Notes: generated by a model from the sequence alone, not told the origin. A stretch of 64,000 nucleotides of DNA from Paraferrimonas haliotis (GCF_002282895.1 NZ_NRRB01000003.1:475489-539488); one strand, 5' to 3'; shown: positions 41,581 through 50,598, counted from the stretch's first letter. A program made the numbers and translations.

Positions 41581-41606
41581 CAGGTAGATATCGAATTCTT
41601 GAAGGT
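41581..41606 (-). promoter_or_regulatory. Candidate SetCD-dependent promoter of the traL operon
   Basis: The plus strand reads GGTAGATATCGAATTCTTG. On the coding strand GATATCTACC supplies a TATCTA -10-like box at the same distance from the leader hairpins as in other tra operons. The upstream block matches dsbC and traF less well. Confidence 0.4.
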
Positions 41607-41653
41607 TTTGAACTACCGAGCGCTAGTTCATCTGTTTTAGGGAGGTGGTTGTC

Positions 41654-42760
41654 TTAGAAATTGATATTTCTGACATTTGACTTATTGATTTGCTTAGTCA
41701 AATCGTAACTGGTTAACTGAGCAACTATCTGCTCTGAAACACCTAAATCGTTTGCAATATCAAAAATCGAAATACCCAAATGCTCGTTAAGCTGATCTAT
41801 TGCAGCTGATAAAAGCTCTGGCTGTTCCATTGGTATTTGATCATCTAAGTCTTCTGTTTTCGATTGACCAGATTTATTCAAATAAACATTGGCGGTTCTG
41901 TACTGTTGCGACGAAATTAACCCAAGATAATTAGCTCGATAAATTATTGCTCTCGCACTAACACGCCATCTAAGTTTCAATGCAAAGATTTTCTCCCACC
42001 TAATTCGAACAGGTCCCACACATTGAGGAAACTCTTTCAGAAAAGCCTTACGTGGAAAAAGAAACGCACTTGCAAAAGCATCAGCTTCTCTCTCTGTTTT
42101 AGCACACCCAGTTTCTACACCTTGATGCAAAACCAAATGGCCACATTCATGCGCCAAATCAAAGCGCATTCTACAGCAGCTTTCCTTCGCATTATTTCTT
42201 ACTATGATGGGTCTTTTTCGATTCATTGATAACGCATCAACTTTATCTGAAACACCATCAAAGCAAGTGATTACAGCGCCATTATTCTCCAGTACTCTTA
42301 CCATGTTTGTAACTGGTGCATCCAAACCCAGACCCCAGTTAATACGACATTGCTCCGCTGCTCTTTCGATAGCCTCCGCACTCAGATCTGATTCTTCAAA
42401 ATCAATAAAATTGGCAACAGGCAACTCAAGATGATCTTCAATAATCTCAACTAATAGTTCAAAAATGGTGCCGAGAGCCAATACTCGATTTGCAAGTCCA
42501 ACCGGTGTTGTTTTGCGCTTGCGAAAGTGGCATTGCTCATACTTAACATCATTTTGTGGTTTCTTAAAAAAGAAATCACTTTTCACTTTTAATACTTCAG
42601 CCAATGCCAAAAGCAGGTCTTCAGCAGGTGGTTTAACACCTGCTTCAAGCTGATGTATAAACTGACGACTGACCGCAACTAACTCACCAAGTTCTTGTTG
42701 AGTAATTCCGGCCATCAATCTCGCCAGCCTTAGTTTTTCACCAAAAAATTCGTTATTCAT
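41654..42760 (-). CDS. XRE regulator fused to ImmA/IrrE-type zinc peptidase
   Basis: The 368-residue protein has an N-terminal HTH_3 domain (QQELGELVAVSRQFIHQLEAG, about residues 20-42) and a central DUF955 peptidase domain with His-Glu-x-x-His in LAHECGHLVLH (about residue 208). The C-terminal part resembles another helical DNA-binding-type domain (SIFDIANDLGVSEQIV). Such proteins cleave or sense repressors or toxins and often act as antitoxin-like partners. It overlaps the upstream 223-aa-frame gene by eight bases, so the two form one unit in the hotspot between traL and the DUF4400-like gene. Confidence 0.85.
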   Translation of the reverse strand: MNNEFFGEKLRLARLMAGITQQELGELVAVSRQFIHQLEAGVKPPAEDLLLALAEVLKVKSDFFFKKPQNDVKYEQCHFRKRKTTPVGLANRVLALGTIFELLVEIIEDHLELPVANFIDFEESDLSAEAIERAAEQCRINWGLGLDAPVTNMVRVLENNGAVITCFDGVSDKVDALSMNRKRPIIVRNNAKESCCRMRFDLAHECGHLVLHQGVETGCAKTEREADAFASAFLFPRKAFLKEFPQCVGPVRIRWEKIFALKLRWRVSARAIIYRANYLGLISSQQYRTANVYLNKSGQSKTEDLDDQIPMEQPELLSAAIDQLNEHLGISIFDIANDLGVSEQIVAQLTSYDLTKQINKSNVRNINF

Positions 42761-43391
42761 GATTTACTGCATTTTTCGACTTTTTCTTAATTTTGATTTT
42801 AGAAACAGCCGATTCAAGTTCAACACCATGAGAAACATTCTCATCAGTATCTGTTATTAACGTAACCTTAGAATTCATTGGCACTTCCCAGTTGACTACA
42901 ATTTCACCAACATCGCTATAACCAACGAAAAAGGCGCGATCTACACATTTAGTTTGATCAGTGCTCAGAACAAAAAACCAAATGATCTCTGACGGACTAT
43001 CTTGTGTTGAAAATAACTCCATTTGCATCATAGCTTCGTGGGAACGTATCAGTTTCCCTGATGGGAGTTTGTCAGGCTGACCTTTCCAGAAACGAACTGG
43101 AACGTCAGCGATACTAAACGTAAACCTCCCTTTCGGGGTCAGTATCTTAAGCCAATCAACTTCAAGTGACTTTCTTACTAAATGTGTACAACAACACTCG
43201 TAGGACCTTATGCCCAATGATTTGTTGGTGTCACCCAAATCTCTGTTGTGTAAATCTACAACTTCTGCTCGAACATCTGCTAAAAGTTGAGCAACTTCAA
43301 TTAGCTGACTTTCTTTAAAATTAGGGTTTAGTGTCATCGGTGTGTTCAAATTTGTTACCTCAGGTAGTAAAGCAATAGGATTAGATACCAT
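42753..43391 (-). CDS. Unrecognised partner of the XRE-ImmA protein
   Basis: I cannot name this protein. It has mixed strands and helices, a double-Cys segment (YECCCTHL) and a basic C-terminus (KIKIKKKSK). The start is uncertain: the ATG at 43391 would lie at the predicted transcription start, a TTG at 43346 follows GAGG, and an ATG lies at 43337. Its promoter overlaps three repeats of an AATTTGTTAACC-like sequence. The gene is coupled to the XRE-peptidase gene by an eight-base overlap, which suggests a toxin-antitoxin or immunity-like pair. The low GC content sets it apart from the core. Confidence 0.6.
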   Translation of the reverse strand: MVSNPIALLPEVTNLNTPMTLNPNFKESQLIEVAQLLADVRAEVVDLHNRDLGDTNKSLGIRSYECCCTHLVRKSLEVDWLKILTPKGRFTFSIADVPVRFWKGQPDKLPSGKLIRSHEAMMQMELFSTQDSPSEIIWFFVLSTDQTKCVDRAFFVGYSDVGEIVVNWEVPMNSKVTLITDTDENVSHGVELESAVSKIKIKKKSKNAVNHE

Positions 43392-43445
43392 GGACAATAA
43401 TATGCTAATTTTAAAATTTGTCAACCTACCACCAACTTGTTAACC
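43348..43445 (-). promoter_or_regulatory. Promoter with three operator-like repeats before the cargo pair
   Basis: Coding strand: -35 TTGACA (43419-43424), 16-bp spacer, -10 TATTAT (43397-43402). Plus-strand repeats AACTTGTTAACC (43434-43445), AATTTGTCAACC (43415-43426, over the -35) and AAATTTGTTACC (43348-43359) share one pattern. This layout predicts autorepression, most likely by the XRE protein of the pair. Confidence 0.6.
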
Positions 43446-43462
43446 CGAGGCTAAAATGTAAA

Positions 43463-44107
43463 CTAAATCTTCTTCTGCAAGTGGCTTAACGCCAACCCTG
43501 CCATCAATGCCAAACCGATGATCAGCGACGGTAACACCACCGGTGGAATAGCCAGCGGGGCGAACAATCCCATAAACAGCAAAATGACACCTGAGCCCAG
43601 GATAATCATGCTGTAGCGGTGAATGATTGGGCTCGAAAAATCAAAGGTTGTCTTCTTAATCTTCCAGGTCATCAAGCCGTCCCACAGCGCCGGTAACATG
43701 AGAATAAGCGCAAAGGGCAACCAGACCATCAGCAAAGCAAATCGAGTGAACACTTGGTACAACACATCAAAAAATGCCTGAATACGGTCTTCTACCCACA
43801 CAAACCAAAAGCCTCCCATGTTCTCCATCCCTTTAGAGCGCAGTCGTTGCTCTTCAGTGGGGATTAGAAAATCACGCACAGATTGCTCCATCTGTGTATC
43901 CACAATCCATGACTGATACCAGCCATGGCTAGTTTGACCAATCCAATAGCTTGTTTGTGCGCCCAATTGGTTTTGAATCATCTGCTTCTCTTTATTAATA
44001 ACCCGGCCAGTCCAATCACCGGGCACTAACACGCCAATGGCAATAATCTCCAGCATCAGTGCCAGACACAGCAGCCAAACCGACTTATGCTTGCTCATGC
44101 CAAACAT
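43463..44107 (-). CDS. traJ: DUF4400-like inner-membrane core protein (s043/traJ type)
   Basis: The 214-residue protein has an N-terminal helix (residues 9-28), a central periplasmic part and a group of three hydrophobic helices in the C-terminal half (about residues 125-210). It matches the DUF4400 family that lies after traD in SXT/R391 and IncC elements. SXT maps often call it traJ although it is unrelated to the F regulator of that name. It overlaps the upstream gene by 23 bases. A role in transfer is inferred from constant position. Confidence 0.78.
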   Translation of the reverse strand: MFGMSKHKSVWLLCLALMLEIIAIGVLVPGDWTGRVINKEKQMIQNQLGAQTSYWIGQTSHGWYQSWIVDTQMEQSVRDFLIPTEEQRLRSKGMENMGGFWFVWVEDRIQAFFDVLYQVFTRFALLMVWLPFALILMLPALWDGLMTWKIKKTTFDFSSPIIHRYSMIILGSGVILLFMGLFAPLAIPPVVLPSLIIGLALMAGLALSHLQKKI

Positions 44108-44645
44108 CCTCTTCTACTCGCGCCAGCATGGCTGCAACGGTTGGCGTCATAATCCGGGCTTTAATCACTTGTTGAAGCCGCTTTGTCGTCGTATGGCCAC
44201 TAACATAACGCACATCGATGCGTCCTTCAGCCAGATACCCCATTCGATTTGGACGATTACGAATCCAGGAGTAGAAATACACACCATCCACGGCGGCCCA
44301 CTCGAAATGGTCAGGATCACGCAGGCGAATCCCAGTTAAAGCACTGGCGGCAGTCCAGGTCAGCGCCTCAATGAAATGCCACAGGCGTACACTGTCATCA
44401 TCACAACTGACTTCTTCATAACTGCCCAAGCCATTACACAGACACAAATCAAAGATGGAATGGCCATCTAACGTGAACGCATCCGTTAAGTAATCCGCCA
44501 AGCAATACACCGAGGCCAAAGCATGAGGCCAGTCGGTTTCAAGCAGCCTTAAAGCTTCCTTGAACTGAGGGTTATGTTGCTGCCACTGAGCGAGCATTTC
44601 TTTACTAGTAAGTGTTGTCATTTTCAGACAGACAGAATGATGCAT
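44085..44645 (-). CDS. Core transfer-region protein of unknown function
   Basis: The 186-residue protein starts with ATG at 44645 after GGAG. It is soluble and mostly helical, with Cys-rich parts (FDLCLCNGLG) and the segment YFYSWIRNRPNRMGYLAEG-like near residue 130. It lies ten bases downstream of traD and overlaps the DUF4400-like gene, as the s091/s042-type gene does in SXT. No domain name is offered. Confidence 0.72.
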   Translation of the reverse strand: MHHSVCLKMTTLTSKEMLAQWQQHNPQFKEALRLLETDWPHALASVYCLADYLTDAFTLDGHSIFDLCLCNGLGSYEEVSCDDDSVRLWHFIEALTWTAASALTGIRLRDPDHFEWAAVDGVYFYSWIRNRPNRMGYLAEGRIDVRYVSGHTTTKRLQQVIKARIMTPTVAAMLARVEEDVWHEQA

Positions 44646-44654
44646 ACAGACTCC

Positions 44655-46475
44655 TTATGCTGCCTGTGTTGAGCTGGTTAAAATAGGAATGCGGCCTTTG
44701 ATCACGCGGCCACCTGAAAGCTTGGCGATGTACTCCAGGTTGGGAAGCTGGCCTAATAACTGCGGTGGAAACATATCGCCTTCTTCCTCCATCAAGCGTT
44801 CGCCATGATTGCCGGTAAACAACGCGGGGCTGTCCGAGTTGGACGACATACCTTGAGTTTGCATGATGTACTGCAACCGAGTCTTAGGCAGATTGTCAGT
44901 AATGTACTGCTGCGTTTCGGCGTCCATCACCCGAAGGGCTATCAAGTTGTTGATGTTACCTAACACCTGGCGAGCCTTAGCTTCACTGCCTGTTCGAGCT
45001 GCAAAGTCAGCAAATGTCTGAGTAGCAATCACACAACGCATTTTTGCGCCACGGCCTTTGTTGAGCAGTTGAATGAAGGGATCGTTGACGACTTCAGCAG
45101 CCTCATCAATGAAGATATTTACGGGGCGATTTTCAACACCATAGTTATAGCGGTCACCGGCCACAGCAGTGAGATCCGATAAAAGCAACGAACCAATGGC
45201 GCTGCCAACCATGGCGTCGGTTAATGAATCCAAGCCGATATACGCCACTTGGGCATTGTTGATAATTCGGCCAGAATCCGTAATTAACCGGCTGTCATCC
45301 ACATCGTTTGCAATAGGTGATAACAGTGGACCTAATTCACTTGATGTGAGCATATTGAGCACCGGCATCAATGAGGCCACCATCTTGGAATAGTGGGTTC
45401 TGTCATGCTCAAACATACTCAAAAGGCCTTCCAAATCGGTATTGGCGGCAACGGGCTGAATGCGTTCGTAGTAAAAAAGCAGCATCGCCATAGCTTGTTT
45501 AGCTAATGTGTTGGCTTTTTCGGTAAAGCGCTTGATCTCCACACTAAAGTTCGGATACACCTGCTCACCCCAAGCCGTGACGGCTTTTACTACCAAACCT
45601 TCTGGACCTCCTTCCAAGAATCGTCTCAGTGTTTTCAGATCAGGACGTTGTGACGTAAGCAACAGACCTTGCACGATGTTATTCAGTGCCATTTGGCCAA
45701 AAGCTTTAAATGGATCAGCACCGGTTTCAGAGGGAATTAATGCCGCAATTCGGCTGGCAATTTCAGTGCCCCGGTTAAAGTTTCTCAGAGGATTAAGTCG
45801 TACTGAATGCTCAGGAAAACCCGGATGAAAATACACAAAGCGCTCAGGACTACCGGCGGCAATACAGGCTCGCTGCGCATTATCCTTAAGTTCCTTGTCT
45901 CCCTTAGGGTCAATAATAATCACGGCTTCATTGCGCAAAATGGCCTGAGTGATCATCGCATCAAAGCATCGGGTTTTTCCGGCACCGGTCGTACCGACAA
46001 TTAAGGTATGGCCTTCTGTGTGACCAACTGGCTGGTACACATCTTCTTCTTTGGGCTCAACACCATGAATCCAGGTTGAACCCATTTGTTTGCCGTGACC
46101 TTGTTTAAGCAAGGTTTGCTTATCCCGCTTTAGGATTTCATAAGCGCGTTGGGCATGACGTTGGTCCCACTCAAAGCCATACCCTAACCACAATTCATCA
46201 GGATGTTTTGCCATCACTTTTTGCAAATGCGACAGCTCCATAAAACCCAAAGGTTTGCCTTTTAGTCCCTTCTGTAACTTATGAAGACGGTAAGCCTCAG
46301 GCAGGCGGTACAACGCCATGCCCGAGGAAATCCCTGTCATCCACCAAAATGGCTCAGGTGGTAGCTCAGTCAGCATTTCTGCGGCAATCGCCCCAGTGGC
46401 CCCAACCAGCCAACCTGCTGCTGCCATGGCTTCATAATTCGTGCGCCAAGGCATCTCGTATGCGTTTTCTTTCAT
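44655..46475 (-). CDS. traD: TraD, type IV coupling protein
   Basis: The 606-residue ATPase has two short N-terminal hydrophobic segments (residues 15-55), Walker A IVGTTGAGKTRCF (about residue 160) and Walker B NIFIDEAAEV (about residue 450), typical of VirD4/TraD coupling proteins. It brings the TraI-DNA complex to the channel and pumps DNA. It lies downstream of traI and is followed by the s042-type gene. Confidence 0.95.
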   Translation of the reverse strand: MKENAYEMPWRTNYEAMAAAGWLVGATGAIAAEMLTELPPEPFWWMTGISSGMALYRLPEAYRLHKLQKGLKGKPLGFMELSHLQKVMAKHPDELWLGYGFEWDQRHAQRAYEILKRDKQTLLKQGHGKQMGSTWIHGVEPKEEDVYQPVGHTEGHTLIVGTTGAGKTRCFDAMITQAILRNEAVIIIDPKGDKELKDNAQRACIAAGSPERFVYFHPGFPEHSVRLNPLRNFNRGTEIASRIAALIPSETGADPFKAFGQMALNNIVQGLLLTSQRPDLKTLRRFLEGGPEGLVVKAVTAWGEQVYPNFSVEIKRFTEKANTLAKQAMAMLLFYYERIQPVAANTDLEGLLSMFEHDRTHYSKMVASLMPVLNMLTSSELGPLLSPIANDVDDSRLITDSGRIINNAQVAYIGLDSLTDAMVGSAIGSLLLSDLTAVAGDRYNYGVENRPVNIFIDEAAEVVNDPFIQLLNKGRGAKMRCVIATQTFADFAARTGSEAKARQVLGNINNLIALRVMDAETQQYITDNLPKTRLQYIMQTQGMSSNSDSPALFTGNHGERLMEEEGDMFPPQLLGQLPNLEYIAKLSGGRVIKGRIPILTSSTQAA

Positions 46476-46523
46476 TCATGCTCCGCAAAATAACCGTTTG
46501 CAATCCGATTAATTTCAAATGGA

Positions 46524-48674
46524 TTAACGTTCAGCGTGAGCGGTAAACAGAACCGTTTCCCCCTCATCAAACTGGCATTGGTCACTGGCCGAGATCCCCC
46601 GAAGCAGCTGTCCGGCTGGAATGCCATGCTCATTGGCGACTAGGCGTAAGGTTTGTATCGTGACGCGAATACCATCGGCACTATGATCCACGTCTGGGTA
46701 ATCGCCATCGGTCAGTAAGATGGGCAAATCTTTCACAAAATTAACCATCTGTTGCCGCTGCGCGTGTTTGGGGTCTGTACTTGAGTTCGCATTGGGCACA
46801 ATCGGCTTTTGCTTACGCTCCGCTCTTGTGTCGGGCTCATTTGCTTGGGCATTGGTTGTCTCAGTTCGACTCGGACGCGGTAAGGCCTCTTCGTTCTGAA
46901 TTGCTACCGCCGCTTCTGCGTCTTGTTTGGAGAGGTCTATCAGTGCAGTTAGCCCTTTAGAAATCGATACCTTAAGCAGTAACCCTTGCTCCTGAACGCC
47001 ATCATTCGTAGTAATAGTTCTGGCTTTACGCGTCGGGTTTGCGGGATCTAATTCAAGCCAATCTAATCGACTGAGTTCAGCAAGCAGTTTTCGGGGGGCA
47101 CACCAAGGTCTTACGGCATCGGGATAGTGGATCAGTATCTGTTCACCAACCATAACCAACGCACTGCTGGCCTCTGGGAGCCACGCCAAAGATTCAGGGA
47201 GATTCAATGCCTCTGCATCGTGCTGGTTTACGTTATTTGAGATAGCGCCATCATATGAATTGTTAGGCTTTTCCCATTCATCACCTGGAGCATTTTCAGT
47301 TGCCTGAAGGTGATTAACATCACTGGCAAGACGAAGTTCATCATCTTGGTCGGACGAGTTTGTCGATGGTGACTCATCCGATTTTCTATGTTCGATTGAT
47401 GATGACTCTTCAGGCAAGTCTGAATGCTCACTGGAGCGACTCTGTGGCTCTTCTTGTGTTTTCTGTGTTGCTTCCCACTCAGATTTATTGAACAGTGTCA
47501 CACCACTTGGTACATTCGAGCTGAACAATAAATCGGCCTCAGAAATATGCAGCATGGGTAACCAGATTGGCTTGTCGTCTTTGATCAGCACTTCAGGGGC
47601 AAGGCTTTCATATCGCTCATTTGAGGCGGATTTAATGGCCAATCCTCGCTCAATGAGGATGTCCGCAAGGGTATCGGGATCTCTTGGGATGCCAGGTATC
47701 TTGTCTTTGGCCAATAGCTCAATGATGTCCTTAGCCGCGCTTTTCCAAACCAGGTAAAGATTGGTTGATTGATTCGATTTTCGTAACCAGACTCTGGCAT
47801 CTCGCTGATTGACCAGCCACTGGGAACTGGCAAGTAATCGCCTCATGGCATCAAGTAGATAGCGTTCGACTGGGACACCAAGGGCATTGTCGTCAACGGA
47901 AATTCGTTGAGCTTTCAGGTCTCGCTGGACACTGGTTTGGTCAGCTTCAATGACCAATTTAGACAGGACATGCTCGGGATCAGTATTGCCAATTGCCTCC
48001 AGCATGGCTTGCAAAATCTCAGGTCCCGGCTGGGTTAACCAGGCGAGCAACTCAGGTGTCATCACCCGGTTTAAAACCAGAATTGAAAATTGCTCGTGCC
48101 GCTTGCACCGTCCGTCGCGCCAACGAATGAAATAGCGTTCAATGCTGTTATTAGTGGTCCACTGGGATAAGGTTTCTAAAAAAGGGTTCCACTGATAGCG
48201 TCCATCTTCGTCTGTGATGGACAAATCTGAAACAGGCTTACCAATATCATGGAACAAACCGCCAAGAGCCGCCGCGACACGCCACCTTGGTTCAAGCTCT
48301 TTTTTCTCAACCGGTGTGCCACTGGCAACAAAGATGATCCCTTCAGCTGCTTGTGCCGCCCAGAAAGCAACTTCCAACGAATGACGTAATAAACCACCAG
48401 CACCACTGTGATGATGATGCTCAGAAGCTGGCAGCAAGTGAACGTAAGCAGCCAGATGGTCAATACAGGGCTGAATCAACCGTTGAAAATCACGCTGATT
48501 AAAGCCAAGTACCTGGCGCAGTTTGGCAATTAGCTCGTCTTGTGTGGACTGCAAATCCTCGGGGGACGCAGCTGGCAACCCCTTCAGGAATGGCGGGTAG
48601 CGTGGGATTTCTGCATCCAGTTGCGAAGACAGTTCTGGTAGTGCTTTGGCTTGAAAAAATAGGTTTTTGAACAT
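46524..48674 (-). CDS. traI: TraI, MobH-family relaxase
   Basis: The 716-residue protein is a MobH relaxase. The N-terminal TraI_2 domain holds the His cluster EHHHHSGAGGLLRHSLE (about residues 81-97) and the metal site GLFHDIGKP (about residue 145). A long acidic, low-complexity linker (about residues 410-500) and a C-terminal domain (from about 640) follow. It nicks the ICE at oriT, which in SXT lies near mobI beyond rumBA and thus outside this window. It is the first gene of traI-traD. Its ribosome binding site lies in a hairpin. Confidence 0.94.
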   Translation of the reverse strand: MFKNLFFQAKALPELSSQLDAEIPRYPPFLKGLPAASPEDLQSTQDELIAKLRQVLGFNQRDFQRLIQPCIDHLAAYVHLLPASEHHHHSGAGGLLRHSLEVAFWAAQAAEGIIFVASGTPVEKKELEPRWRVAAALGGLFHDIGKPVSDLSITDEDGRYQWNPFLETLSQWTTNNSIERYFIRWRDGRCKRHEQFSILVLNRVMTPELLAWLTQPGPEILQAMLEAIGNTDPEHVLSKLVIEADQTSVQRDLKAQRISVDDNALGVPVERYLLDAMRRLLASSQWLVNQRDARVWLRKSNQSTNLYLVWKSAAKDIIELLAKDKIPGIPRDPDTLADILIERGLAIKSASNERYESLAPEVLIKDDKPIWLPMLHISEADLLFSSNVPSGVTLFNKSEWEATQKTQEEPQSRSSEHSDLPEESSSIEHRKSDESPSTNSSDQDDELRLASDVNHLQATENAPGDEWEKPNNSYDGAISNNVNQHDAEALNLPESLAWLPEASSALVMVGEQILIHYPDAVRPWCAPRKLLAELSRLDWLELDPANPTRKARTITTNDGVQEQGLLLKVSISKGLTALIDLSKQDAEAAVAIQNEEALPRPSRTETTNAQANEPDTRAERKQKPIVPNANSSTDPKHAQRQQMVNFVKDLPILLTDGDYPDVDHSADGIRVTIQTLRLVANEHGIPAGQLLRGISASDQCQFDEGETVLFTAHAER

Positions 48675-48677
48675 AGT

Positions 48678-48706
48678 GAACCTCCGACACGATAGTGTGA
48701 AGGTTC
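48678..48706 (-). promoter_or_regulatory. traI leader hairpin that buries the ribosome binding site
   Basis: Coding strand: GAACCTTC pairs with GGAGGTTC (8 bp, one G-U), with an inner ACAC/GTGT stem; the GGAGG is the ribosome binding site of traI. A short CAACT/AGTTG stem upstream is a poor equivalent of the first hairpin. Confidence 0.6.
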
Positions 48707-48718
48707 TTTAGCAACTGA

Positions 48719-48750
48719 AGTTGTTAGATAGCCGAAAGAAATATGCATTT
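48719..48750 (-). promoter_or_regulatory. Candidate SetCD-dependent promoter of traI-traD
   Basis: The plus strand reads TTGTTAGATAGCCGAAAG then AAATATGCATTT. On the coding strand CTATCTAACA is the -10-like box, preceded by AAATGCATATTTCTTTCGG. It shares GTTAGATAG and GAAAT..GCA with the dsbC promoter block. Confidence 0.5.
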
Positions 48751-48793
48751 ATCTGTAGTTGTTTTAGCTCTAGTGAGAGAATCGAAAGTTAAA

Positions 48794-49267
48794 TTACAGT
48801 GTAGGGTAAGACAGCTTTTCATTGTAAGACTGGGCATCATCTTCCCAAACTAGCCGAACAACATGCTTTCGTTTCGTTTGCATATGAACAGCGGCTATTA
48901 GCTCAACGGCTTGATACTTTTCGAGGCTTTCCATCGGAAATTTGTCAGTCACTTCTGATTCAATAACTAAATCGTTACCTTCAGGGAACTCAATTCTGAC
49001 GTTTCTTGCAGTAGCAGCTCCTTTATTCCAAACCTTAAGCCGATACTTACTGCTGCCAAGTTTTATAATTGATGCACCAAGGTCAGCTTGCTTTCCTTTC
49101 AGAGCATCTTCATTTTCTTTTTCCAAGAGAATGGTGTTTAGCTTTTCTTGGCTTTCGACAAGTGACTTCTGCCTCTTATTAAAGCTGACCGTTTGCCATG
49201 TTGCGTAGCCAGATAAAAGGAAAGCTAATCCAGCTATCACATCACCTGCATCAATAGTTACCGGCAT
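48794..49267 (-). CDS. Membrane-anchored hypothetical protein in the defence hotspot
   Basis: The 157-residue product has one N-terminal hydrophobic helix (VIAGLAFLLSGYATWQTV, residues 9-26), a short coiled coil (residues 30-60) and a beta-rich C-terminal domain with the phrase RLKVWNKGAATARNVRIEFPEG, common in small Ig-like domains. The start overlaps the stop of the next gene upstream by one base, so the two are one unit. It lies directly after the Mrr and type I genes in the hotspot downstream of traI. Function unknown. Confidence 0.65.
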   Translation of the reverse strand: MPVTIDAGDVIAGLAFLLSGYATWQTVSFNKRQKSLVESQEKLNTILLEKENEDALKGKQADLGASIIKLGSSKYRLKVWNKGAATARNVRIEFPEGNDLVIESEVTDKFPMESLEKYQAVELIAAVHMQTKRKHVVRLVWEDDAQSYNEKLSYPTL

Positions 49268-49548
49268 TACCTAATCCTTATATTCTTGCTACCAGAAAAA
49301 GCCTTTTTCAAAGATTTCCGTAGTTCGTCTTGAACGTCTTTTAAAACTTCTTCCTTGATTTCAGAAAGGTGCTCATCAATATTTTCGCTATTCTCTTGAA
49401 TAAGCTCATCTTTATTGAACTCTCGGTCACAAGATGCACAAGTCATTACTTGTATTGTTTCATCGCAACCGTCTTCGTATGAAAAGTCTGAACAGCCACA
49501 AGTCGGGCAAAGCAAGCTTATACTTCTATTGTATTTTTCAGGATTCAT
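49267..49548 (-). CDS. Small zinc-ribbon-like protein
   Basis: The 93-residue product has two CxxC-type pairs (LCPTCGCSDF and VMTCASCDREF, residues 13-45), a likely zinc ribbon, followed by an acidic helical part (residues 50-85) and a basic end. It is coupled to the membrane-anchored gene. Such pairs occur in accessory regions without known function. It is distinct from the restriction genes upstream, from which it is separated by 90 bases. Confidence 0.65.
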   Translation of the reverse strand: MNPEKYNRSISLLCPTCGCSDFSYEDGCDETIQVMTCASCDREFNKDELIQENSENIDEHLSEIKEEVLKDVQDELRKSLKKAFSGSKNIRIR

Positions 49549-49641
49549 TCTAACTTCCCGTTATGTTAGTGGCCGTATTTAATCGCATATATTCAAGAAC
49601 TAGAAAATGCATTTTGGAGTTCTGTAGGTGCTGATTAACAG

Positions 49642-50496
49642 TTAAAGGCCTAAAAACCAGCTAGGATCAACTGTTACTTTTTCAACTAACTCTGTTTTAA
49701 CGCCTAAACTAAGTTCCTTAAGCTTATCGGCCAACTGATCACCATCGACCAAGTCAATCGGAGCAACGCCATCACGGTTGGCTTCTTCAATGGCAGCTTT
49801 TGTAAAGCTACCTGTAGTGATAAACATCCCACGATCAGCTCTACCAACGGTTGCGCCCCTAAAATCACGGATCTCGGGAGCCCCAACGGAACCTTTGTAC
49901 TTTTTACACTGAAAAGCGATATGAAAGCTCATCAAACCGTTGATTCGGGCAATTCCTTTGCCATCGATACCACCATCACCCGTGCGACCAGTCACTTCAA
50001 CATGGATAAAGCCTGATTCTCTCAATAACCTCTGTGTTAGTCGCTCAAACGCATCCGGGCTCATTTCTTCAATTAGCACATGATGCAGTTTTTCACGCCA
50101 AACCATAGCCTCTTCAGGGGAGTCATCGGACGACATCTCTGGAGTAGATGTCGTAGCATTAGTCTGTTCAGGCTTACGGTCCAGTGCTCTAACAAAGTTG
50201 ACAATTTCTCTGCTATCAACTTCCGGTTCCTGTCTGGCTTTATCTGTAAGTGCCCACACGCCACGAGATGAATTTTCAAGGTATCCAGCTTTCTTCAGGT
50301 AGGTTCTAGCCCAAGCTAATCGATACCCAACTTCAGTTTGGCTACTTTTTTCGGGGTTGTGCAGAACAGCCAAAGTACCCTCATCAAACTTCTCAAGCTC
50401 GACAACTTCTTCGTAAATCTCGTCGATGCTGCCTGAGCCGCCAAGGTTAACTAATGCCTTTATTAGCGGTAGCATAAGCTGATCAAATGTGACCAT
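49642..50496 (-). CDS. mrr: Mrr-type restriction endonuclease
   Basis: The 284-residue protein has the Mrr N-terminal winged-helix domain (residues 1-90) and the C-terminal PD-(D/E)xK nuclease domain with TGRTGDGGIDGKG (about residue 180) and FQCKKYKG (about residue 205). The residues Asp and Gln-x-Lys are in place. Mrr cleaves DNA with foreign methylation patterns, which complements the type I system next door. It lies about 100 bases downstream of hsdR. Confidence 0.88.
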   Translation of the reverse strand: MVTFDQLMLPLIKALVNLGGSGSIDEIYEEVVELEKFDEGTLAVLHNPEKSSQTEVGYRLAWARTYLKKAGYLENSSRGVWALTDKARQEPEVDSREIVNFVRALDRKPEQTNATTSTPEMSSDDSPEEAMVWREKLHHVLIEEMSPDAFERLTQRLLRESGFIHVEVTGRTGDGGIDGKGIARINGLMSFHIAFQCKKYKGSVGAPEIRDFRGATVGRADRGMFITTGSFTKAAIEEANRDGVAPIDLVDGDQLADKLKELSLGVKTELVEKVTVDPSWFLGL

Positions 50497-50598
50497 TATT
50501 TTCCTCCTGGAAACTTTTTCGTAAAAACAGCGACCACTCTCTCACTGAGACAGCTGACTCAACCAAGTTAACAGTGCAAAGCGAATGAGATTGGCTAC

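Noticed and set aside
41610..41629. Inverted repeat GAACTA / TAGTTC as terminator of the XRE gene
   Set aside because: No T-tract follows on the minus strand and the inner bases do not pair well; left unassigned.
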